A DNA stretch of 64,000 nt from Monomorium pharaonis (Eukaryota > Arthropoda > Insecta > Hymenoptera > Formicidae). Position 1 is the first letter of the stretch, and every line of letters starts with the position of its first letter. Below, one piece after another: positions 55,976 to 64,000 of the stretch. Made by a program: the position numbers and the translations under genes. The stretch is taken from the NCBI RefSeq assembly GCF_013373865.1, contig NC_050467.1:7277237-7341236 (forward strand), in the 5' to 3' direction. The notes beneath the pieces were generated by a model. That model did no database searches. It was not told the DNA's origin and was given only the letters and a program-made list of their open reading frames with translations.

Positions 55976-56926
55976 GTGTCATTTACATATTATACTCCAA
56001 ACATGTCTGAGAAACAATTGCTGGTTGAGGAGTTGCATGCTCCGGCGAGAAGAAATTTTCCTCGAAGACATGTCATAGTTCGCGGATATGATGACCTGTG
56101 GCAGGCGGACGTGGTTGAGATGCGTCCTTACACGCGATTTAACCGAGGTTATCACTACATACTCACCGTTATCGACGTGCTGAGCAAGCATGCATGGGCT
56201 GTGCCGCTTAAGACCAAGAGTGGTAGCGAAGTTGCTATTGCGATTGCAAAGATAATTCGGAAAGATGAAAGATGTCCGAAAAATTTTCAAACAGACAAAG
56301 GAAAGGAATTTTATAACGCAAACGTGCAGAAACTATTAAAAAAACATGATATTAATCATTATTCTACGTACTCCATAATGAAAGCATCAGTTGTCGAACG
56401 CTTTAACCGCACATTAAAGAACGTTATGTGGAAACAATTTACACTCAATGGAAATTATAGATGGCTTGATCTGCTGCCACGTCTCGTGTCAGATTACAAT
56501 GTACGAAAGCATCGAACTATCGGCATGCGACCCATCGATGTTACGCCTGCAATCGCTAAAAAACTCTTAACCACTGTGTACAGTCACATAAAAATTGCAG
56601 CACCCGCGCGATTTAAAGTAGGTGACTCGGTGCGCGTCAGCAAATTCAAAACTGTTTTTGAGAAGGGCTATACACCAAATTGGACTACGGAAATATTTAA
56701 AATTATCAAAGTACAGCGTACCAATCCTGTGACATATGTACTGGAAGATTCCTGTGGAAAACCTGTCGCTGGAGGATTCTACGAATATGAGCTGCAGCGT
56801 GCTGCAAATCCTGACGTGTATCTTGTTGAAAAAATATTACGCAGAAAAGGAGACGAGGTTTATGTCAAGTGGTTGGGATTCGATGGAGCGCATAATTCAT
56901 GGATACATAAAAGCAATGTTATTTAA
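55976..56926 (+). CDS. Polinton integrase with C-terminal chromodomain
   Basis: 316 residues from the first ATG; the ATG at 56003 (MSEKQLL) may be the true start. The catalytic core (rve) has Asp45 in WQADVVEM, Asp107 in FQTDKGKEF and Glu141 in SVVERFNRTLK. A basic all-beta region precedes a chromodomain (YLVEKILRRKGDEVYVKWLG...SWI). It joins element ends to chromosomal DNA, and the chromodomain may guide it to marked chromatin. A separate N-terminal HHCC zinc region is not present in this frame, as in many insect Polinton integrases starting LHAPARR-like. All three acidic residues are kept. Confidence 0.93.
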   Translation: MSFTYYTPNMSEKQLLVEELHAPARRNFPRRHVIVRGYDDLWQADVVEMRPYTRFNRGYHYILTVIDVLSKHAWAVPLKTKSGSEVAIAIAKIIRKDERCPKNFQTDKGKEFYNANVQKLLKKHDINHYSTYSIMKASVVERFNRTLKNVMWKQFTLNGNYRWLDLLPRLVSDYNVRKHRTIGMRPIDVTPAIAKKLLTTVYSHIKIAAPARFKVGDSVRVSKFKTVFEKGYTPNWTTEIFKIIKVQRTNPVTYVLEDSCGKPVAGGFYEYELQRAANPDVYLVEKILRRKGDEVYVKWLGFDGAHNSWIHKSNVI

Positions 56927-57151
56927 TCCATATGAAAATTGTTTTTATTATATTTACATAAAAGTACAATGTAGCCGTATAAACATAAAATACATTATTA
57001 ATTTTATATTATGCGAGATTTCTTTATCATCCTTCCATTATCCTTAATACATTCTTATTATTAATACTTGTACTTTATTAATACTTTTACATAAAAATAT
57101 GAATGAAATTATAATGTAAAATTATAAAATGTGTATATAAAATATAAAATA
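56927..57151. terminator. AT-rich convergent 3' region
   Basis: 225 bp between the convergent integrase and polymerase genes. It holds ATAAAA and AATAAT-type signals on both strands, a plausible place for polyadenylation of both transcripts. No gene. Confidence 0.45.
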
Positions 57152-60100
57152 TTATAGCGGTATTCGATAATGTCCCCATGGTAACGTTTCAACTGAATCG
57201 GGTATAAGGTATCTCTTATCGTCGTACGGACTCAAAGCAATTTTCGTTTCGGACACCGTGTATACTTCATGCATCTTGGATCTTATGCATGATTGGCGAC
57301 GCGTCATCTCGATCTCATCTCTCAAACACTGGGTGTAATCATCAAACGTTATGGTTCGCGCTACTACACTATTCTTGACACCTTTCGCCTTTTTCGTATC
57401 CTTCTTTCCATCCACCTTCAACGCATACATCTTTGCTCTAAGTCCAACGAACTCAGTCATTATTATACCATTGTTCTCATCTTTCATTAGACCCGGAACT
57501 TTTTTATTCTCAAGAGGCATACCGTACGCGTTGTCGACCGGATAATCGCTTGTGTCGAACCTAGCAATATCACGTTTCATCGTCTCGTAAATATCCTCAC
57601 ACTCGACGAGGTATATGAGACTGTCAGTGTCGGTGTACATGACTCTACATTTGTCACGATATAAAGGTAGCATGTATTCGTGATGAAATTCATATAGACA
57701 CGTCTTAGAAATATCTAGGATACACATACCTACGTAAATCGGCTTATATAATTTTACCTCGAGTTTTTTAAGTTCAACGGCGATTAAATTTTCTGCAAAA
57801 ATACTTCGACTATGAAAATTTGGTTTCGCGATCATTGTCTCCGCACCATACCGCCCCGCCCATGTCGTCAACAATTTAACGTCAACATGATTGCGCACAT
57901 TCTCCATTGTTTTACCGAACACCGCGTTGTTCATGAGTTTATACAAATTTTTTTCGAAATCATTTTTAGCGATGGTTCGGAATTGTGTGTTTAACTCTAT
58001 ATATTTACAGAGCCATGGAGATTGTGCGAATTTTAACACACGGTGTATCTTCGCGATATGAAGACCGTGACGCGTGCACTGCTGCATGTTGCGGTAGTGA
58101 ATGACGTAACGTTTCTTATCATACAAGGTCGCTAAAAGTTTATATTCACGCTTGCCTGGCGGTTTATCGCGTGTCGGGCAGAAAGGTAGGTCAGTGTGCT
58201 CGTCGTGAAGGTCTCGGGGATACTCGAGATCAACTTCGAGAATGTATCCCGTTGGTGAATCAGGAGCGATCGCACACACGTCAAAATTAGAAACATCTTC
58301 GACCCATTGAAATTCTCCATAGGGCAGTGGCTGACACATTGCCCATCCGTACAAATTATTGACGTCAAAGTACATAAGATATGAAGATGGTTTCAATGGG
58401 TCGTACGTCTGCATGTACTTGTTATTGGCTCGCGCATGTCTGCCTGAACATTGACTGAGGCCACCACGTATACCGCGTTCGATGAACATTACCATGTCAA
58501 TGTCAGTAAGCAGTTCGAAAGTAATTTTTGTATATTTTAACATAGCGTCCCACGTGTATCCGGGGAGAGTGTAATAATGTGCTGGATCGAGACCGTAACT
58601 TTCTAAGCATTTATCGCGAAAATTTTCAAAAATGTCAGCTAATAATAACACATCCGTTTTCAAATATAGATCGCTGTATTCACCCAACGTTCGAACGGAG
58701 AATCGCTCCCAGACATTCTCGGCGTGCGCGTAATCGCTCTCGGATACAGTATCACCGGTCAAGGAACTGAAAAATAATTCGCGCGGCGGTAAACATATGT
58801 CCTGCAGCTTGTCCACGCAATCTACGTACTCGTACGGAAATACACCTTTTCGTGTCAATAAATCGAAATCCTTGTCAGACAAGTGTAAAAATTTGGAACG
58901 TACAATTTTTAATTTTTCTTTACCTAGAAACGATGCCAATTTTTCGAGACTAGTATTTAAAAATTTATATGAATCTATAAACCGTAGTTTTATGTAATTG
59001 TGTGGATTTAATTTATCGGCTGTGTCTATGACATGTTTTGTGAAAGAAATGTACTTTTCTTTCGTGATGGGGAGTATGTCGGTCTTCCCTTTGAACGCAG
59101 TGGCTATTTCCTTAATAATGAAATGTGAATCGTATCCAGATAAATTATGAAAAATAATTGGTATATATGATACATTTCGATAATTTAGATTACAAAGAGA
59201 ATGTGCTGGACCGCGGTAACGACCGGTCAAGTGACAATGATCGCGCACTCGCGTATCGTCTGGCGCAAACGGCTTATCGCAGATATGACACCGCGTCGTG
59301 CTACGGTATGCCTCCAATTGTTCTTTCGATAACGTTTCCATGGGGACATTAGTGGATAAACGAGTTTTAACATTATGCGCTAATTTTTCAATTTGTTTCG
59401 TGAACCACGTGATGCAATCTTTATCGCGACGAAATCTATACGTAGATAACGCGTCGTCGTAAGAGCATCGCACGTAGTATCCGATGCTGAATACTTCGTG
59501 TTGTTGATATGTGTACGACGCTTGCTCTGCATTGTGTTGTGTCTTCCGCAGCACACACTCGAGGTCTGCGTAGACAACGAAGGGCACTCGTTCCTTGTGG
59601 TTTACGTTCTGAAAATTTAACCATTTGTTGTCTTCAGCGGGCAGTGTGATAGCACAGTCGTTCATCGTCTGGCAGTCCACATCATGTAATTGCAGCCTCT
59701 CGCAAGACGAAAAATAGTGCAAGCACCTGTAAAAATTTAAAAAATTTTAATTACTTTTTTTGCTAGATCATGTGAATTTTTTAAACATATTATACATACC
59801 GATCGCAAATGTATCTTTTTCCATCATGTTTGCTCAGTTGGGAGCTAACGAGACGGGACAGATTTTTTATCCAAGCAAAGTGACCCACGCCGCCTTCGCG
59901 CAGATGTTGCAAGTATAATAAATTGACATGCTTCTCTTTCTTGTCATTGGAGAGTCGCAGCGGAAGAATCTTTAGCATCGCCATTTCCTTTTTGATCCCG
60001 TAGACGTTGATCGATACATTGTTAAGACTCTCAAATTTTCCTATATCCTTTAGTGTAACGGGAAACGCAATGTCGTTAAACTTTAGAACTGTTGTATAAT

Positions 60101-60929
60101 GCGGATATGATGACTCCCTTTCTGAATTTCTTTCGGCAGGGTATAGCGCAGCGACCACTGACCACGCGAAGCATGCATTGTCCTTTGAATTAACGTTCAC
60201 TACCGCACGTTTCATTATTATTTCTCGCGGTAACGTCACGTGACACCCTGCGTGTAGAGGATTATACTTATTTATATTTAGAGTCAAATTGAGAATTCGC
60301 GATAGCGCCCACCCGCTATCACGTTCTTGAAACTCTTCGAGTGATGCTAATGTGGGCTCGATAACGCGTCGCTCATACCACTCGTCCAAATTTGACATTT
60401 GAAATAATTCACAATTTTTAGTGTTTATACTTTTGTTTTCACGGTTATCACCCGTTACAAACACACCATTAAACGCAGTGTTTACTTTCACACTGTTGTG
60501 TTCCTCTAGAGCGTCCCGCACTCGCTTGAGCACTATACCGCCTGCGTCTTCTAAAAACGTTCGCGGTTCAATATAGTTTGTATTTATCACTGCACCTGTC
60601 TGAATGCGATTCTCGAACGCTGCATCTATTTCCCGCCACACGAGTTTATTCGCGTTATTACTAGTGCTCGCGTAATTACCGCCTACATGTACAAAACGTC
60701 TTTGTAATAATGTTTTTTCACTCTCGAGTCGCGCGATCCTCGCAACCAACGATTGTCTCTGTCCGACGGCAAGCCGAGGACGCTTGATGCGGCTATGTTC
60801 CTCAAGCTGTTGTATAAATTCGTCGCATCGCTGCAACCACATAAAACACTCGCCCAAGTTAGCGACTCCATTTGCTTGCTCCAACAGCTCGCGTTCCACT
60901 TGCTCGAAATTATTCTCCATTTTTATCAC
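57152..60929 (-). CDS. Protein-primed-type DNA polymerase B, two exons
   Basis: Exon 1 is 60929-59800 and exon 2 is 59726-57152, joined across a 73-bp intron (GG|GTATGT...TTTTTACAG), giving about 1234 residues. Exon 1 holds an N-terminal domain seen in Polinton polymerases (DNACFAWSVVAALYP, then HVNLLYLQH and HFAWIKNL, ending KRYICD before a zinc-like CxxC). Exon 2 has exonuclease motifs YADLEC (~431), HNLSGYDSHF (~571) and YLKTDVLLL (~729), and polymerase motifs DVNNLYGWAM (~832), KLMNNAVFGKT (~969) and YTDTDSLIY (~1074). CHICDKPF...RDHCHLTGRYRG inside the exonuclease is an HNH/endonuclease VII-like insertion. It replicates the element. All key residues are present and no stop occurs. Confidence 0.93.
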
Positions 60930-60950
60930 TGTTGTCTTTTTATCACTGTT

Positions 60951-61565
60951 TTAAAACAACACCATACAATCTTCAACAGGACACTCGCATGTAGTTTCGT
61001 AGCACCTAATGCAAAATCGAAATTTGTCTTGAATTTCAAACTGCATTAGCTTGCTTCGTCTTTCACATCGAATATAAAAACGTATCTCCTTCTCTTGCTC
61101 AGACAGAACGTATTCATCCTCATCATTGTTCAAAAGATTTGAAAATTCGTGGTAAGTACGCAGCATTTTCTCTACATAGGGATTCTCAGTATCATAAGCA
61201 AAGTAGGACGTTATTGCTATCACTTCGATATACCTTCCAACACCTGCTGGTATCTCAATGAGATGGTAACAGCATTCCTGAGTCTTTTCTACGATTTGTT
61301 CTGCTATATCATATTCATTATCATCGGTGTCAACCGAATTGAGTAACTCTCTATATAATTTGTGCTTCATATGATGAGGCCAGTTATGAACAAATTGGTC
61401 GTGTATGTAAACTTCCTGTATTACGGTGCGTTCATGCGTTCCGCGTATACCGAGTTCTCGATCACGTAGAAATTGCACTGGTGATATTCTCTGCACATTT
61501 CGTTTTTCGGAATCATCATCATTGTTAAGAACATAAATGGCATCTTCTACGATATCGTCATTCAT
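60951..61565 (-). CDS. Acidic Polinton protein with C-terminal cysteine cluster
   Basis: I choose the ATG at 61565 (MNDDIVEDA), giving 204 residues. A frame open from 61619 would overlap the neighbour. The protein is acidic, with a central segment RGTHERTVIQEVYIHDQFV and a C-terminal cluster FCIRCYETTCECPVEDC that looks zinc-binding. The end lies 22 bp before the polymerase start, on the same strand. Similar cysteine tails suggest nucleic-acid or protein binding, such as a replication accessory or transcription factor. No family recognised. Confidence 0.7.
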   Translation of the reverse strand: MNDDIVEDAIYVLNNDDDSEKRNVQRISPVQFLRDRELGIRGTHERTVIQEVYIHDQFVHNWPHHMKHKLYRELLNSVDTDDNEYDIAEQIVEKTQECCYHLIEIPAGVGRYIEVIAITSYFAYDTENPYVEKMLRTYHEFSNLLNNDEDEYVLSEQEKEIRFYIRCERRSKLMQFEIQDKFRFCIRCYETTCECPVEDCMVLF

Positions 61566-61597
61566 ATTGTAATAATGTAGTTTTATACTAAAAGTCT

Positions 61598-62080
61598 TTA
61601 ATGTGTGCACACTGGACACATATTACACGGAATCAACACAAACATAGGCTGTCTGCAATTCGAGCAGTATTTACCGTCTAACCTACCAAACGCGTCAGTT
61701 ATATGTTTGCGGAAGGCATGCATTATGTTGAAATCTGTGTCCGCTATTTGCATGATACATTCGGCACAGGCTGAATAAGTACCACCTGTAGTATAATAAA
61801 AATATATTGCACAATGTCTCGTACGTGCAGTTATCACGCTCACTTCCGCATGTGTTAAATGTTTCTCGATGGTATCATTAAACTCTTCACTGCAATCACT
61901 TGTATAATTACTGTCCTCAGATACTACACTCTCTTCATCCTCATCATCTATCACATCTTCAAAGTTAACATCTATAACGTCCATCACGTTGCCATCATCC
62001 ATTTGAAGCACCTCATTCACAAAATTTTCATTATTTACATCATTTACAAAGTTTTCCAGATTATTAAACTGATCATTCAT
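61598..62080 (-). CDS. Acidic Polinton protein with paired CxxC zinc-like sites
   Basis: 160 residues. The first ~75 are highly acidic and Asn-rich (VIDDEDEESVVSED). The rest has CAECIM, a HAFRKH segment, then CSNCRQP and CNMCPVC, giving up to four CxxC pairs as in zinc ribbons or RING-like domains. It precedes the 204-residue gene on the same strand, 32 bp apart. It could be a transcriptional activator (acidic region plus zinc module), which is inference. Confidence 0.7.
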   Translation of the reverse strand: MNDQFNNLENFVNDVNNENFVNEVLQMDDGNVMDVIDVNFEDVIDDEDEESVVSEDSNYTSDCSEEFNDTIEKHLTHAEVSVITARTRHCAIYFYYTTGGTYSACAECIMQIADTDFNIMHAFRKHITDAFGRLDGKYCSNCRQPMFVLIPCNMCPVCTH

Positions 62081-62122
62081 TTTTCATGTCGCGCTAATTC
62101 ACTTTTCGCATCGCATTCGGAT

Positions 62123-62640
62123 CATCAAATGTGATACCATGTGCTTCCTAACCAGTTATCACTCGTCACTCGAATCACTTTCGCGTCGCGTTCGAATCAT
62201 CAAATGTTATACCATGCGCTTTTCGATCAGTTATATATATTCTCATCATTTCTTTGTTTTAACTGAAGCACTGTCATATCAGCATTAGTACATCTGCGCT
62301 TCACTTTTGTAAGATTTGCATTCTTCGAATGCATGATTTTGAATGATGTCATCAGAAGATATAACAAATGATTTATGTACGTGCCTAAAACGTATTTTTA
62401 TATCACAGCTGCCATACATCGGCGCTTTTGCAAAATTTGCATTCTCCGAATTTTAATGATCTCATCAGAAAATATGTATCAAATAATTTGTGTACGTGCC
62501 TAAAGCATATTTTTACATCGCAGCTGCCATACATCGGCGCTTTTGTAAAATTTGCATTCTCCGAATTTTAATGATCTCATCAGAAAATATATATCAAATA
62601 AGGGATTTGTTCCCACTACTCTTATTGAAGTATGTGGAGA
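62123..62640. repeat. Direct repeats in the promoter region of the right-hand gene
   Basis: Two copies of a ~75-bp unit (TCGAATCATCAAATGTTATACC region, 62123-62230) are followed by three copies of a ~115-bp unit. The latter start near 62290, 62406 and 62521 and contain CATACATCGGCGCTTTTGTA and AATGATCTCATCAGAAAATA. No gene lies here. A repeated array between divergent genes could be an origin or enhancer. Confidence 0.75.
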
Positions 62641-62644
62641 GGTG

Positions 62645-62660
62645 TACAGTATAAAAAGAG
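62645..62660 (+). promoter_or_regulatory. TATA box of the right-hand Polinton gene
   Basis: ACAGTATAAAAAGAG lies about 85 bp before the ATG at 62738, with a plausible start region about 30 bp further on (TTTAGACATCGG). Confidence 0.6.
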
Positions 62661-62737
62661 TTTAGACATCGGTACCCGTTTATTACCGGACAGCAAAGGT
62701 TTCTGAAACGTTATTACAATCGACGAACTTTTCGAGG

Positions 62738-63468
62738 ATGAACTATTACGTTCCGATCCAGCAAAATGAAGCGTGTGATAAACCGTAAGTATTTTTAATT
62801 TTTAAATTTTTTCTTCTATATTTTCTTCTACATTTATTTGCACTCTTATTTCTAATTCCCTGTATTCTTTTTACAGAACATTATCGCAGCCGCGCTATAT
62901 TCCGCGCATCTTGGGAAGGAGATATGCTTTGACTGCTACAGCATATAAATATTTGGACATCGGAATCAGGGTGGAATCTATGCCCTGTGTAGAATTAGTG
63001 ATTGGTGACAACCAAAGTCGCATAGGTCACCTACACCTGACTTATGCGATATGGAAAACGTTCATCGAGAGACGTGCGGATATTGTGCAACTCATGCAGG
63101 CAGCTGTACCTTCTTCAAGAATTTCGATTCACGATTTAGTTATAGATCTCGTAAATATACGTAAAGAAAATATTGTAAAGTTAACATTATATAATACTAG
63201 TATGTATATGAAACCATCAACCATACAATTCTTATTAGAACTGGAAGATTGTGTTGAACAAGTATGCTATCAATTGCATCAAAATATTTATATTGTTAGC
63301 GAAAAATATAAACAATTTGTTACTATTTTACGTCAAAATCATGTCACTAATAAAAGTGATGCTGTAAAGATATTACATGAAAAATATGATAAGACGTGTC
63401 TCGTAGATTGCGAGTTATTGGCTTATGCATCCGACAATATTGTATATGATGCTTTACAAAACGAATAA
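62738..63468 (+). CDS. Polinton-borne protein of unknown function, two exons
   Basis: Exon 1, 62738-62784 (15 codons plus two bases, MNYYVPIQQNEACDK), ends at CC|GTAAGT. Exon 2, 62877-63468, follows TTTTTACAG and continues in frame, giving 212 residues. The second exon has a beta-rich segment (GIRVESMPCVELVIGDNQSRIGHLHL) and then long helices. A TATA box lies at about 62648. It is the only plus-strand gene at the right end and reads towards the inverted repeat, mirroring the three-exon gene at the left end. No domain is recognised. Phase agreement across the intron supports the model. Confidence 0.75.
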
Positions 63469-63552
63469 ATGAAAAAATCTCATAGATTGTGAACTTATAC
63501 ATCAGGCAAATATTGTATATGATACGTTATGAAATAAATAAATGAAAAAATT
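63400..63552 (+). repeat. Tandem duplication of the 3' end of the right-hand gene
   Basis: About 75 bp spanning the last 22 codons and stop is repeated directly after the stop (shared CAATATTGTATATGAT and AATAAATGAAAAAAT). The second copy has diverged, with an in-frame stop, so it is not coding. Confidence 0.75.
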
Positions 63553-63641
63553 CATAAATAATTATTCTAACTTATTTTCTCTCTGCCCTATGCCTTTGCG
63601 GTATAATGGCGTGCGGAACTTGGTAGGAGGTACATAGATAA

Positions 63642-64000
63642 GATGGGCGGAAGCGTATATATGTGACTGCGTATGAAAGAACGCAACGAAAGAGAAAGAG
63701 ATAAGACTGTATGGTTGAAGATATCGCGTACGAGCGAGAGAGAGAAATTCATAGTAGAAGGAGAACGCAAGCACCGCGGCGATGGCTGCTGAAAGAGATC
63801 GCGGGTGAGAGAGAGAATGCGAGTACCGCGGCGGGCGGCGGCGGCGGCGGGCGGCGGGCGGCGGGCGGCGGGCGGCGGGCGGCGGGCGGCGGTCGCGGAC
63901 CCCGATTCCCCCTCTACCGGTCGCGGACCCGAAAATCCCGCGTTAGCAATTCCCGCACCGCGGCCGCGGACCCGAAAATACCGCGTCAGCAATTCCGCGC
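63642..64000 (-). repeat. Right terminal inverted repeat of the Polinton (truncated by window)
   Basis: Inverse match to 46743-47108, including the 7-bp GC minisatellite (63831-63893, seven GGG blocks) and the doubled TTTTCGGGTCCGCG. About 93 bp of terminal sequence should follow outside the window. Confidence 0.95.

Larger units (their letters stand above)
46650..64000. mobile_element. Polinton/Maverick virus-like transposon, right end outside the window
   Basis: At least 17.3 kb lies between long terminal inverted repeats. It encodes polymerase B, integrase, packaging ATPase, protease and capsid candidates, the defining Polinton set, plus a phospholipase A2 protein. Gene order along the plus strand is: minus-strand block (47.6-53.7 kb), plus-strand block (53.8-56.9 kb), minus-strand block (57.2-62.1 kb) and one plus-strand gene (62.7-63.5 kb). 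All the large frames are open. The exact left end is uncertain (about 46640-46655). The 6-bp target duplication cannot be checked because the right end is cut off. Confidence 0.95.

Overview
The window looks like a repeat-rich stretch of an insect nuclear genome, probably hymenopteran and perhaps an ant. This rests on a Sidestep-type Ig/FN3 receptor gene with canonical GT-AG introns, AT-rich DNA alternating with CpG-rich DNA, an insect-type BEL/Pao element, many small inverted-repeat elements and an arthropod-type Polinton. Species is inference. Two runs of exactly 500 N (14847-14846+500, i.e. 14847-15346, and 38347-38846) are assembly gaps.

Region by region. 1-10981 is a nest of transposons: a decayed non-LTR retrotransposon on the minus strand (ORF1 from 10981, ORF2 endonuclease at 1-1012) split by a solo LTR (10001-10843, 5-bp duplication ATTGG) and by an almost intact BEL/Pao retrotransposon (1549-8913, 5-bp duplication AATTC). 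Removing each insertion with one duplication copy leaves the ORF1 reading frame continuous. 10982-13620 is AT-rich and holds two related ~190-nt sequences with a covarying helix. A TATA-driven first exon of a secreted precursor lies at 13955-14668. 15347-36390 has no gene I can support, but contains a 2.3-kb element with ~780-bp inverted arms and an 8-bp duplication (22128-24444), plus MITEs and microsatellites. 36574-38065 is the 3' part of a Sidestep-like receptor gene on the minus strand, with an apparent 1-nt frameshift in its Ig exon. 38847-46640 is another cluster of repeats: two MITEs, a 1.5-kb foldback element with 40-bp palindromic satellite units, a possible 2.4-kb LTR carrying a spliced gene with a SUMO-interaction-like motif, and a PIF/Harbinger-like MITE with a nested hairpin.

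The main system is a Polinton/Maverick (virus-like DNA transposon) from about 46650 to past the right edge, with long terminal inverted repeats at both ends. It carries a protein-primed-type DNA polymerase B, an integrase with chromodomain, a packaging ATPase, an adenain-like protease, double- and single-jelly-roll capsid candidates, a parvovirus-type phospholipase A2 protein, a fibre-like coiled-coil protein and several unassigned proteins. Polymerase and integrase would replicate and insert the element. Capsid proteins, ATPase, protease and phospholipase would assemble, fill, mature and deliver a particle. All main reading frames are open and the inverted repeats are nearly identical, so this copy looks young. 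Three of its genes are spliced (three, two and two exons), and a GATAAAAA motif recurs upstream of several minus-strand units. The phospholipase frame runs through a long A tract into a region where the protease frame is also open.
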